A stretch of DNA of 64,000 nt from Deefgea chitinilytica. Lineage in GTDB: Bacteria; Pseudomonadota; Gammaproteobacteria; Burkholderiales; Chitinibacteraceae. The stretch covers positions 62,001-126,000 of the forward strand of contig NZ_WOFE01000006.1 in assembly GCF_016881405.1 (NCBI RefSeq), given 5' to 3'. Below are positions 27,472 through 35,226 of this stretch, piece after piece; positions within the stretch are counted from its first letter, which is position 1; each line of letters begins with the position of its first letter. Under the pieces are notes generated by a model, which made no database searches, was not told the DNA's origin, and saw only the letters and a list, made by a program, of their open reading frames with translations. The position numbers were made by a program, and so were the translations under genes.

Positions 27472-28209
27472 TTAAGTATCCCTTAAATAGGTATCCAGTG
27501 CGTTAAGGAAATTACTTGGCTTAAGTAATTCTCGGCTGAGTTGTTGTCCAGCTGAGATTTGCTTGAAGGTCATTCCTTTTTTTAAGGCATCTCGATTATT
27601 ACGACTTGTAGTATTTGCTGTAGAGCCGTCTATCACTGTGGACGCATTTATAAGGGCGTAGGCGACTATCACGTCTCGCGGAACACCTTGACCGTTGTAG
27701 TAGATCACACCAAGGGTGTTGTATGCCTGTGCATGACCTTGCTCGGCAGCTTTACGAAACCAGCTAACCGCTTGGGAATAATCTATCTTTACTCCTTCAC
27801 CGTTGTAGTAAATTAGTCCAAGACTTTGTTGCGCAGGCGCATGACCTTGCTGAGCTGCTTTGCGAAACCAGCTAACCGCTTGGGAATAATCTATCTTTAC
27901 TCCTTCACCGTTGTTATACATTATTCCAAGATTATGTTGCGCAGGAGCATAGCCTTGTTCAGCGGATTTGCTAAACCAGCTTAGCGCTTGTGCATAGTCT
28001 ATGGGAATCCCTCGATTTTCATAGTGCATTACACCAAGTGAGAATTGAGATTTGGCATCTCCTTTTGCAGCGGCTGCAGAAAACTCACTAAATGCCAGTG
28101 TGTAGTCCTTAGCAGTATATGCTGTGACTCCTTCATCGTATCCTGCGCTAGCTGGCGTCGAGATTAGGCCTGCAACGAGTAGGGCAAGTAGTGTGTGTTT
28201 GATCTTCAT
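27472..28209 (-). CDS. Secreted Sel1-repeat protein (A)
   Basis: The 245-residue protein has a signal peptide (about 1-23, STPASA) followed by four to five Sel1-type tetratricopeptide-like repeats such as AKSQFSLGVMHYENRGIPID and APAQHNLGIMYNNGEGVKID. Two neighbouring repeats are nearly identical in DNA (108-bp period), a sign of recent duplication. Sel1 repeats bind proteins or peptides; the partner is unknown. It is the last gene of the element's minus-strand cargo run. Confidence 0.88.
   Translation of the reverse strand: MKIKHTLLALLVAGLISTPASAGYDEGVTAYTAKDYTLAFSEFSAAAAKGDAKSQFSLGVMHYENRGIPIDYAQALSWFSKSAEQGYAPAQHNLGIMYNNGEGVKIDYSQAVSWFRKAAQQGHAPAQQSLGLIYYNGEGVKIDYSQAVSWFRKAAEQGHAQAYNTLGVIYYNGQGVPRDVIVAYALINASTVIDGSTANTTSRNNRDALKKGMTFKQISAGQQLSRELLKPSNFLNALDTYLRDT
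27755..27970 (-). repeat. 108-bp tandem duplication inside Sel1 gene A
   Basis: Units 27755-27862 and 27863-27970 share their first 52 bases exactly and stay similar after that. Each codes for one 36-residue Sel1 repeat. Confidence 0.85.
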
Positions 28210-28293
28210 TCGCTTTCTCGTGTTTAAGTTTAGAGCCGCTTGGCATAGTGCGGCGGTTTTGGGTTTGAATGCTGCTATTGCAAATAGAGCTGC

Positions 28294-29130
28294 TTAGATT
28301 GAGAGCCTGAGGTAGGCATCGATTGCGCGTTTTAAATTATTGGGTCTGGCGATTTCTTGGCTGAGCTGCTCTGCTTCTACAAGCTCTTGCGGACTTAACT
28401 GCTCGGCTGCGAGTGCTTTGCTTTTGGCAGCATTGGTGGTCGAGTCTTTGGCGGCCAGACTAAATAGCGCATAAGCAATTTCTCCACTTTGTGGCACACC
28501 TTGCCCCTTCAGATAGAGCTGGCCTAGATGGGCTTGAGCTATAGGTATGCCTTGATCTGCTGCTTTGCTGTACCAGTGAGCGGCAAGGGTATTATCCTGC
28601 TGCACGCCTTGGCCTTTGGCGTACATCAAGCCAAGGCTAAATTGTGCTTTGGGCACTTCTTGTTCGGCGGCTTTGCGACACCAGCTTGCTGCTTGAGTAA
28701 AATCTTGCGGTACACCTTGACCCTTGGCATACATCACTGCGATATTGTATTGCGCTGTGTTTTCGCCTTGCTCAGCGGCTTTTCGAAACCAGTTAAAAGA
28801 TTGGGCATCATCTTGCGGCACTCCCTGCCCATTCATATACAACACACCAAGGTTGTATTGAGCAGTGCTGTGGCCTTGTTCAGCAGCTTTTCGATACCAA
28901 TGGGCGGCTTGGGTAAAATTTCGTGGTACGCCACGGCCAGTCGCATGAATTACGCCAAGGCTGAATTGCGCTTTGGGATTGCCTTGCTCGGCGGCTTTGC
29001 GAAATTCGCTAGCCGCCAAGGCAAAATTGCTCGCATTGTGTGCTGCCATTCCTTCATCAAAACCAGCGTTTGCCATGTTGATCAGCAAACTAGCAAGTAA
29101 TATTGGTAGTAATGTGTTTTTTAAGTGCAT
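28294..29130 (-). CDS. Secreted Sel1-repeat protein (B)
   Basis: The 278-residue protein has a signal peptide (about 1-22, INMANA) and five to six Sel1 repeats from residue 35 to about 225, for example PKAQFSLGVIHATGRGVPRN and STAQYNLGVLYMNGQGVPQD. The start GFDEGMAAHNASNFALAASE is like that of protein A (GYDEGVTAYTAKDYTLAFSE), so the two are paralogues. It is probably periplasmic or exported. Function unknown. Confidence 0.88.
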   Translation of the reverse strand: MHLKNTLLPILLASLLINMANAGFDEGMAAHNASNFALAASEFRKAAEQGNPKAQFSLGVIHATGRGVPRNFTQAAHWYRKAAEQGHSTAQYNLGVLYMNGQGVPQDDAQSFNWFRKAAEQGENTAQYNIAVMYAKGQGVPQDFTQAASWCRKAAEQEVPKAQFSLGLMYAKGQGVQQDNTLAAHWYSKAADQGIPIAQAHLGQLYLKGQGVPQSGEIAYALFSLAAKDSTTNAAKSKALAAEQLSPQELVEAEQLSQEIARPNNLKRAIDAYLRLSI

Positions 29131-29168
29131 TGCTTACTGCCATTGCATGTATTCATGTTGGTTAAGTG

Positions 29169-30251
29169 TCAGCAGCTGGGTGATGGGAAGCTGAGCTGGC
29201 TGGTAAACGGGTCTATTTGTGGTTGAACTTGTACCCGCACTTTGCAACCATTGCTGTAGGTCACAATGCAATCACCATTGCGGCACTGCGAGCTACACTG
29301 GCGTGTATTTCCAGTGGGGATGCAACTGCCATTATTTTCGGTGGTTGGCGACTGTGTTTCTGCTATTTTGATTTCGCGGTCTAGAACTTTGCCGACTTGA
29401 TCGGCTTGAGATAATTCTTTGACGAGTTGATTGATTTTATCTTTTTTGTCGGAATCGAACTGTTCAAACTCCTTGGCTAATTGTTTTTTTGTGGCAAGGA
29501 TTTGCTGAATAAACTCCTCGGTATGGGTGCGGTCGTTACCAAGAAAGTGGTGCTTTGGTTTACCAAGAAGGTCATCTTTTGAAAATGCGACAAGGGCAAA
29601 AGCTTGGAGTAAATGATCGTTATCGCCCGCGAAATCAGCTAATAGTGCGTAGGCTGCTCCAAGGCCTTGGCTTGCTGATTTTTTGAGGAGTTCAAATGCT
29701 TCTTTCTGAGTGGCAGCGTCACGGTTTTTATTCAAAAGCTCTGCTGCTAAAATTTGCTGTGCTTTGGGATTTCCATCATCTGCTGCTGACTGGAGGTATT
29801 TCATACTTTCCTCCTGATTTTGTGGTGCTCCTAGGCCATACCCATAAATCGCAGCAAGGTTCAGTTTTGCCCAAGAATTATTTTGCTGAGCAGATTTCTT
29901 AAACCAAGACATTGCTTGCTCGTGATTTTGGGTACCGCCGAGGCCATTAATATAAAAATACCCAAGGCTGTTCTGTGCACTCGCGTTGCCTTTTTCTGCT
30001 GCGCTGGTGTAAAGCGAAAATGCTTTTTTATTATCTTGCGGTACACCTTCTGCAAATGCATAGATATCAGCTACTTTAACCTGTGCATCGATATTCCCTT
30101 TCTCAGCTAACGCCGAAAATTTGCTTAATGCGCCTGCGTAGTCTTTTGACTTGTATGCGGCTTCAGCTTCTTGAAGCTCAGATTTGTCATTGCAGCCAGA
30201 TAAGAAAAACAATGCGATGCTGGCTAGAATTGCGATTAGTGTTTTGTTCAT
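29169..30251 (-). CDS. Sel1-repeat lipoprotein with Cys-rich tail (C)
   Basis: The 360-residue protein has a lipoprotein signal with lipobox FLSGC (Cys20) and about five Sel1 repeats at residues 30-225, such as NASAQNSLGYFYINGLGGTQ. A charged helical stretch follows, and the C terminus is a six-cysteine module of about 54 residues (from NGSCIPTGN to PSPSC). The same module ends the DUF4189-like protein encoded at 31658-32275. It is probably anchored to the envelope. The shared tail suggests a common partner. Confidence 0.85.
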   Translation of the reverse strand: MNKTLIAILASIALFFLSGCNDKSELQEAEAAYKSKDYAGALSKFSALAEKGNIDAQVKVADIYAFAEGVPQDNKKAFSLYTSAAEKGNASAQNSLGYFYINGLGGTQNHEQAMSWFKKSAQQNNSWAKLNLAAIYGYGLGAPQNQEESMKYLQSAADDGNPKAQQILAAELLNKNRDAATQKEAFELLKKSASQGLGAAYALLADFAGDNDHLLQAFALVAFSKDDLLGKPKHHFLGNDRTHTEEFIQQILATKKQLAKEFEQFDSDKKDKINQLVKELSQADQVGKVLDREIKIAETQSPTTENNGSCIPTGNTRQCSSQCRNGDCIVTYSNGCKVRVQVQPQIDPFTSQLSFPSPSC

Positions 30252-30301
30252 TCCATTTCTCGGGTTTTAAGATTTTGACTAAGGCGTAAAGAATTTAAAT
30301 T

Positions 30302-30685
30302 TTATTTTCCAGTTAAGGATTTCAAATCCTTTTGAAATCCTTTTTCTTGCCATATCCATGCGTTTGGTGTATTGCTACCGCCTTTATCGTATGTTCTTAG
30401 CTGCATGGCTGTTGGGCTTCTATCTAAGGTTTGTTGCCAGTTTGCATCTTCTGCGCATTGTTTTTGGCAAATAACCAGCGCCCCTTCTCGCCTTACTGCC
30501 ATCACCTTACCGCTATTGCACATGTAATCATTGGCTTTTAATTTGACATTACATTGTTGTGGGTAAGTCAGGGAGTTTGGTTCAGGTGCATTAGGGTCTT
30601 TGACTGAAGACCCTAATCCGGAACATCCTCCTAGGTGAACTGCTGCGACACAAGCAAATAGACTAAGGAGGTTGTTCTTTTTCAC
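30302..30685 (-). CDS. Small lipoprotein of unknown function
   Basis: The 127-residue protein starts with GTG at 30685, eight bases after GGAG; a TTG 15 bp upstream is also possible. Its signal ends in the lipobox LGGC. The mature part has four or five cysteines (QQCNVKLKANDYMCNSGKVM, ICQKQCAEDANWQQ) that may form disulfides. No family was recognised. It is part of the element's cargo run. Confidence 0.7.
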   Translation of the reverse strand: MKKNNLLSLFACVAAVHLGGCSGLGSSVKDPNAPEPNSLTYPQQCNVKLKANDYMCNSGKVMAVRREGALVICQKQCAEDANWQQTLDRSPTAMQLRTYDKGGSNTPNAWIWQEKGFQKDLKSLTGK

Positions 30686-30718
30686 GTTATTTGCTCCCAA
30701 TAAGATTAGTGGGTCTTA

Positions 30719-31606
30719 TTATTTTTGGGGTGTAATTGGATGTGATTTTTGTTCTTGCTTCCACTTTATCCAAATAAAAAGCATCAGTATTGTAGCAAAG
30801 ATAGGAATTGAGAAATAAGCTATGCCGTATTCGATAGTCATGCCTTTACTTAGTGATTCAGAGTCATTTAGAAAGTTAGTATGTTCTGTTATGGGGTAGA
30901 TAATGGTAATTGCAATTAGTGTTGTAAGGAAAGATGTCGCTGTTTTGTAAAAGATGTGGGTTAGTCTTGGCAGAGTTGGAGCAATGATCAAGGCTAGTAA
31001 TACAAGTAATGCTAAAAGACGAATAATTATAGAGTGGTTGAAGGTGTTGAAATTCATTGTGATTGTTATTCCTAGTGCCGTTACAGTAAAAATATTGCAC
31101 TCCAGAATTAAAATATATAAGAGAAAAGTGCAAAAAATAAACACAATGTCTTTTCGTGCGTAGGGGCTTAGTTTGGATAATTTATTAATGCTTTCATCTT
31201 CTGGCTGGTATAAGATAATGCCAAAGATTAAATATATAATATATGCTAGCAACTGCAAGTAAATACCCCAGCCAGCAGTAGAGCCTAAAGAGCCTGAATA
31301 GTTATTAAGAGAACTCATTGCGTGCTCTTGGACTATAAAACACAATACAATCCCAATGCTTGCAATTAAAACTGTCCACCAGTTTAGATCTCTGAGTTGT
31401 GCTCGTTTAAATACCCGTAAAAATCCAGAGGTGATTGCTAGTGCAGCTAAAATTGGCATTAACCAAGAAATTCCGCCCAAAAGGCTGATGTCGTAATATA
31501 AGTATTCGACTTGCCCTAATGGTGTTGCTTGAAAAGCTAGATTGCCAAAGCAAGCAATTAAAGCAATAAACCCTAAAGCTACAAAAATATAATTGATACG
31601 ATTCAT
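30719..31606 (-). CDS. Multispan inner membrane protein of unknown function
   Basis: The 295-residue protein is very hydrophobic, with about eight membrane helices (starting at residues near 6, 45, 77, 112, 152, 195, 225 and 262). The AT-rich codon use differs from the chromosomal genes around the element. I recognise no transporter or enzyme motif. It is 32 bp upstream of the small lipoprotein gene on the same strand. Confidence 0.7.
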   Translation of the reverse strand: MNRINYIFVALGFIALIACFGNLAFQATPLGQVEYLYYDISLLGGISWLMPILAALAITSGFLRVFKRAQLRDLNWWTVLIASIGIVLCFIVQEHAMSSLNNYSGSLGSTAGWGIYLQLLAYIIYLIFGIILYQPEDESINKLSKLSPYARKDIVFIFCTFLLYILILECNIFTVTALGITITMNFNTFNHSIIIRLLALLVLLALIIAPTLPRLTHIFYKTATSFLTTLIAITIIYPITEHTNFLNDSESLSKGMTIEYGIAYFSIPIFATILMLFIWIKWKQEQKSHPITPQK

Positions 31607-31657
31607 TATATGAATACCAGTAAAATAGTTGGTTTGATTGAGTTTAATGTCTCAAAT

Positions 31658-32275
31658 CTAACAGCTTGGTGAATTGTAAGACCATTGATTAGTCAATGGA
31701 TCGAATGTTTGATCTACTTGTACCCTAATCTTGCAACCATTTGAGTATGTTACTAAGCAATCGCCATTACTGCAGGAAGAACGGCAGCTTCGTTGGTTAC
31801 TGCGGGGAACGCAGCTATTGTTGTTTGCAATTGGGGCGGATTTTGATGCAAATCCAGTTGAATCTTCCCAGTATGAAATATCTCTGCTTTTGCAATTTTT
31901 ATAGGATTTGTTGCAGTTTGTATATGCTGCATCAATGGCATCTTGGGACGTTGCGTAACCAGTGTTATAAGCACAGCCACCATCTCCACAGGTTACTGCA
32001 CCAAAACCGGGTACTTTACCGCGTAAAGTAATTTTGCACTTATTGGCAAGATGACCAATGCCATTTTTTATAGCATCTTCTTTGCACGTCTTAATGCTAT
32101 TGATATCAGCCTCTTTTTGGGTTGCGTAATTGTAAGAGGAGGCAAAAGCATTATTAGCTTCTCCTTCAATTGTTGCAATAGCACTTCTTGCAACTGCGGA
32201 GTTACCGCTGAATAGCAGTGTTAAAATGCTAAAGCTAATTAGGATTATTTTTAGCAGACTTATGTTTTTAATCAT
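31658..32275 (-). CDS. DUF4189-like exported protein with Cys-rich tail
   Basis: The 205-residue protein has a signal peptide (about 1-30) and a DUF4189-like region at about 32-115. That region has ASSYNYATQKEADINSIKTC, a second cysteine at KC, then VTCGDGGCAYNTGYATSQDA. The last 54 residues repeat the six-cysteine module of the Sel1 lipoprotein C, including NGDCLVTYSNGCKIRVQV. Two unlike proteins of one cluster thus share a tail. The role is unknown; disulfide-rich secreted modules often bind other exported proteins. Confidence 0.75.
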   Translation of the reverse strand: MIKNISLLKIILISFSILTLLFSGNSAVARSAIATIEGEANNAFASSYNYATQKEADINSIKTCKEDAIKNGIGHLANKCKITLRGKVPGFGAVTCGDGGCAYNTGYATSQDAIDAAYTNCNKSYKNCKSRDISYWEDSTGFASKSAPIANNNSCVPRSNQRSCRSSCSNGDCLVTYSNGCKIRVQVDQTFDPLTNQWSYNSPSC

Positions 32276-32331
32276 AACGATCTCTTCTTTAAATCTGTTT
32301 AAGCCAGCGTATGTTTAAAGCCTAAATGTAA

Positions 32332-33255
32332 TTAGCTAGCTCCAGCACCTTTCAAAATTGCAATTACTTCTTCATCGGTAGCATATTTTGATAAAGTTTT
32401 GCCGCTGGCATCTGCTGATTTCAGATCAACACCGCGTGCTTTAACAAACAAATCGACGGTAATGACATCGCCCCGTTTGATCGCATCTACAAATTGGTCG
32501 CGGTTTGAGTAGATCAGCCCGATGCCTGTTAGCTCTTTACGAGCTGCAAGCGTTGCTTGGGTGTTGCTGGCGGATTGTTTGTTTTTTTGCTGCTGTGCTG
32601 CGAGAGGATCTGCGCTAACGATTTTGCCCTCCATTGCGGGTTGCAATTGCACCAGCGTTGCTTGTAAGCCCATTTTTTTCAAATCGGTATCGATTTGATC
32701 CATCGTTGAAGCAACGAATTTGCTGCTGTCGCCTAGACCAATGGCCTTAGTCAACATCTTTCCTAGAAATGCGCCTGATATTAAAGAGCTGGTACCTACC
32801 TGCTCAGAAAAACGCGCGTAATAGTTGATACGCATTCCAGTCTGATATGGGAATACGCAGGCCATCATCATGGTGCTGTCGCCAAATTGCGCCATGCTGT
32901 TGTCCATGGTGGTGATTTGGAAAGTATGGCCGTTGCAGTTTGGCATTGGGATGGTGATGCCCATTACGGTGATACCTTTGAATTCCATTTTGCTCGGAAA
33001 TTCTGGAGGTTCAGCGGCTTGTATTGGGCGAGTAGCGTGGGCTGAGGTGGCCTGTACGCGGATTGAGTCTTTCAGCTGGTCGTAAAGGGCATCAGGGTTG
33101 GTGACATTGGGAATGTCCCAAATCGCGAAGTATTCCTTGCTGTTGTTGGTTTCTTTGGTCACATCATCAAGTAGGCCAGCGTTTGCGCTAGATGCCAGTG
33201 CAAGTAAAGCAGCGGTGCGCAGGATGTTATTGTATTTAGTTGTGATCTTTCCCAC
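32332..33255 (-). CDS. Exported protein with ankyrin-like C terminus
   Basis: The 307-residue protein is started at GTG 33255, with GGAG seven to eight bases upstream; the frame stays open for 18 more codons but those cover the promoter. A signal peptide (LLALASSANA) follows. Residues about 250-307 (FVDAIKRGDVITVDLFVKAR, then DASGKTLSKYATDEEVIAIL) look like ankyrin repeats. The central region is not recognised. It is the first gene of the cargo run and is divergent from an XRE regulator. Confidence 0.72.
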   Translation of the reverse strand: MGKITTKYNNILRTAALLALASSANAGLLDDVTKETNNSKEYFAIWDIPNVTNPDALYDQLKDSIRVQATSAHATRPIQAAEPPEFPSKMEFKGITVMGITIPMPNCNGHTFQITTMDNSMAQFGDSTMMMACVFPYQTGMRINYYARFSEQVGTSSLISGAFLGKMLTKAIGLGDSSKFVASTMDQIDTDLKKMGLQATLVQLQPAMEGKIVSADPLAAQQQKNKQSASNTQATLAARKELTGIGLIYSNRDQFVDAIKRGDVITVDLFVKARGVDLKSADASGKTLSKYATDEEVIAILKGAGAS

Positions 33256-33271
33256 TGTCCCATCTCCGGAA

Positions 33272-33301
33272 ATTATAATTTTTGAAAACTTAGTTGTTGA
33301 A
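33272..33301 (-). promoter_or_regulatory. Promoter of the cargo run
   Basis: On the minus strand TTCAAC, an 18-bp spacer and a perfect TATAAT lie just before the GTG start at 33255. The -35 hexamer lies inside the palindrome at 33295-33308, so a protein bound there would block transcription. Confidence 0.55.
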
Positions 33302-33308
33302 TTCAACA
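33295..33308. promoter_or_regulatory. Operator 1, perfect 14-bp palindrome
   Basis: TGTTGAATTCAACA is a perfect dyad over the -35 of the cargo promoter. It shares the half-site TCAACA/TGTTGA with operator 2 at 33361-33377, 19 bp before the XRE regulator start. Confidence 0.6.
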
Positions 33309-33360
33309 TCTTATGCTTTGTTTCTACAGTGCATGAGCTTACATCCGAGAAAGAAGAAAC

Positions 33361-33377
33361 TCAACATATGATGTTGA
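33361..33377. promoter_or_regulatory. Operator 2, 7-bp arms
   Basis: TCAACATATGATGTTGA has 7-bp inverted arms around ATG. It lies 18 bp before the start of the XRE-family regulator, as expected for autoregulation. Confidence 0.6.
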
Positions 33378-33395
33378 AATAATCGGATTGGCAAC

Positions 33396-33722
33396 ATGGC
33401 GGATTTAGCAAAAATTCTGGGTGAAAATATCAAGAAAGCTCGACAGGCTGCCAAGTTGACGCAAGAAGTACTGGCTGAAGCCATCAGCCTTGATTCTCGA
33501 TCTATTAGTCGAATTGAGCGTGGCAATGCTTTGCCTAGCCTAAGTACGCTTGAGGCAATTTCGATTACGTTAAATGTAGGCTTGGGCGAGCTGTTCGAAG
33601 GCATGACGAAATCAAAAAGTGAAATTGCACAGGAAATTGAGTCCTTGCTAGCCACGCTACCCGCACAAAAACAGCAGGGATTGCTTGAGTTGGTGCGTTC
33701 TATGGTTCGCATTGCAAAATAA
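33396..33722 (+). CDS. XRE-family transcriptional regulator
   Basis: The 108-residue protein has an N-terminal HTH_3 domain (residues 7-62; IKKARQAAKLTQEVLAEAIS, then SRSISRIERGNALPSLSTLE) and a short helical tail that may dimerise. It is divergent from the cargo run. Two palindromes with the same half-site in the 140-bp gap are its likely binding sites, controlling both itself and the cargo genes. Confidence 0.9.
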   Translation: MADLAKILGENIKKARQAAKLTQEVLAEAISLDSRSISRIERGNALPSLSTLEAISITLNVGLGELFEGMTKSKSEIAQEIESLLATLPAQKQQGLLELVRSMVRIAK

Positions 33723-33751
33723 AGTAGTAAATTCGGTTTTAAGCTCTGTGT

Positions 33752-33769
33752 ATGCCCCTTGCGGGGCAT
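33752..33769. terminator. Hairpin between XRE regulator and ardA-like gene
   Basis: ATGCCCC and GGGGCAT pair around TTGC between converging genes. It lacks a strong T run, so it is a weak terminator candidate. Confidence 0.45.
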
Positions 33770-33776
33770 TGCAGTT

Positions 33777-34286
33777 TTAGAGACATGAAGCATTCGTTAC
33801 GGTGTATGTGTTGCCACCAAAACGAAACTCGGCCAGATCTCCGTTGAGCTCGCAGTCGCGTGCAAAACCGTCATAGTCGATATAGCTGCGTACAGCATCA
33901 GGAATGCTTGTTAGGTAACATTCATCAAACAATTCAGCTGCGGCATCTTTAAGGCTGCATGCGGTAATGCAAACCTCGTCTATTTTTGTGATTGCGTCGG
34001 CAAGGCAATAATTCGCTTCGTGCACTAGATAGAACAGCGCCACTTTTTCGCTGGCGCTCATATCTTCGATTTCGTCAAAATATTGCGCAACGCTCGATTG
34101 ATCTAGTTGCAGGGCGTTGATTAGTTCGGCATCGTCCGCTTCATTTAATTGAATTTCGTATTCCTCAACAGGGTTTCCATAGCAATCAGTGTGATTTTCT
34201 GACTTTGCGTTGAAGTCGGCGGTAGAGCCGAAATAAAAGCCAACCGCTGAAGTGTTGTAAGGCTGTGCGAAAAATGTGGTTGCCAT
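33777..34286 (-). CDS. ArdA-like antirestriction protein
   Basis: The 169-residue acidic protein (DDAELINALQLDQ, DEIEDMSASEK) ends in the ArdA family pattern SYIDYDGFARDCELNGDL, preceded by FDECYLTSIPDAV. ArdA proteins mimic DNA and block type I restriction enzymes when a mobile element enters a new host. The length fits the family (about 165). Its presence suggests the element arrives as unmodified DNA, for example by conjugation. Confidence 0.8.
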   Translation of the reverse strand: MATTFFAQPYNTSAVGFYFGSTADFNAKSENHTDCYGNPVEEYEIQLNEADDAELINALQLDQSSVAQYFDEIEDMSASEKVALFYLVHEANYCLADAITKIDEVCITACSLKDAAAELFDECYLTSIPDAVRSYIDYDGFARDCELNGDLAEFRFGGNTYTVTNASCL

Positions 34287-34287
34287 G

Positions 34288-34626
34288 CTAAAAGTCCTTT
34301 GCGATGTTGAAAATTATTGCTCTCGCTTCGTTCTTCTCGCCTCCCCTGCGGGGGACGGGAGGGGGCAGGTTTTGTTGGTGAGAAATAAGTAATGGCCGAC
34401 GATATGCCAGCCATTTTTTTGGTTTGCCCACGAAAGCCCCTCTCACTGGTGAGTCGAGGGGCATTTTGCTGGGCAGGTAAATGGTTGGCCGTTGGCTTGC
34501 TTCGATGATTTTGGCTGAGCTTCGAGTGTCGAGAGGTGTGCCACAAAGCAGAGCGGCTGGCGCAGCTGTTGACTTGAAGCGAAGTACTGTTGGTGATTCA
34601 GCCCGAAGGGGCGAATTACGCAGCAA
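34288..34626 (-). CDS. Possible short frame upstream of the ardA-like gene
   Basis: A 112-codon frame stops two bases before the ardA-like start. It is Arg/Pro-rich and resembles the Ash-type conceptual proteins found upstream of such genes. It overlaps DNA hairpins, for example GCCCCTC/GAGGGGC at 34436-34462, which suggests that the DNA or RNA structure matters more than the frame. I would not treat it as a firm gene. Confidence 0.25.
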   Translation of the reverse strand: MLRNSPLRAESPTVLRFKSTAAPAALLCGTPLDTRSSAKIIEASQRPTIYLPSKMPLDSPVRGAFVGKPKKWLAYRRPLLISHQQNLPPPVPRRGGEKNEARAIIFNIAKDF

Positions 34627-34957
34627 AAATAGCCCGCTTTATGGCTATTTGCAGCGTCGTGGAAGGCGATGCTCGACGCCTACGGCGAGCACGTGCAAGG
34701 AGTGGCTAATGAATTCATCAGGTTGAGCAGTAATTGAGCTTGCGAAATTTTGCGACTCCTGATGAAAAGCCGTCCCAATGGCTGGTCATTAGCTACGGTC
34801 AGCATGACAGGGGGGGCTCCGCCAGACCGAGACAATGTTACGGAACCCAGTTTTCCCGGGGAAAATGAAGGTGAGCGTTAATTGATGATGGGCTTTGAGT
34901 GGAGTTTCTCAAAGCCCATCGTCATATTTGACGAGGTCTGGTAGCCCCCCTTGGCAA
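34620..34957. other. Chain of strong hairpins, candidate origin or structured RNA
   Basis: Four structures follow each other. (1) AAATAGCC/GGCTATTT at 34627-34650. (2) TGCTCG/CGAGCA at 34670-34691. (3) A nested structure in which GCTAATGA (34705) pairs with TCATTAGC (34786) and TTCATCAGG (34714) with CCTGATGAA (34758), with a small AGCC/GGCT hairpin between. (4) An outer GGGGGGCT...CCAGACC (34811-34828) pairing with GGTCTGG...AGCCCCCC (34935-34950), enclosing a 16-bp stem, one mismatch, at 34884-34924. No gene is supported here. The layout resembles single-strand or double-strand origins or oriT. Confidence 0.6.
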
Positions 34958-35226
34958 AAAACTAGGTCGCTGAGGCCCCAGCCGAATTCGAGATGCCGCG
35001 TCCAGCGGAGAACATCGCGATTGCCCGACGTTTTGCGCAGCAGGTTTGTTTAGCTATGCCCGTATATCAGCTCGACAGGGCTGTTTATATTGACGGGGAA
35101 TTCGGGATTTTGATTTTGACGTGTTTTCCCTGCGTTTTTGCAGCTCATTTCATGTGATTTGCTTAGAAGCGGCAAGGCTCCGATGTTTGTTGCTATACGT
35201 AGTTTCAACAAGATTAGGAGATTCAT

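Noticed and set aside
34481-34726. An 81-codon plus-strand frame in the hairpin region
   Set aside because: It crosses several strong hairpins and has no recognisable product; the structure explains the sequence better.
34620-34957. Retron-type msr/msd RNA
   Set aside because: No reverse transcriptase gene lies in the element.
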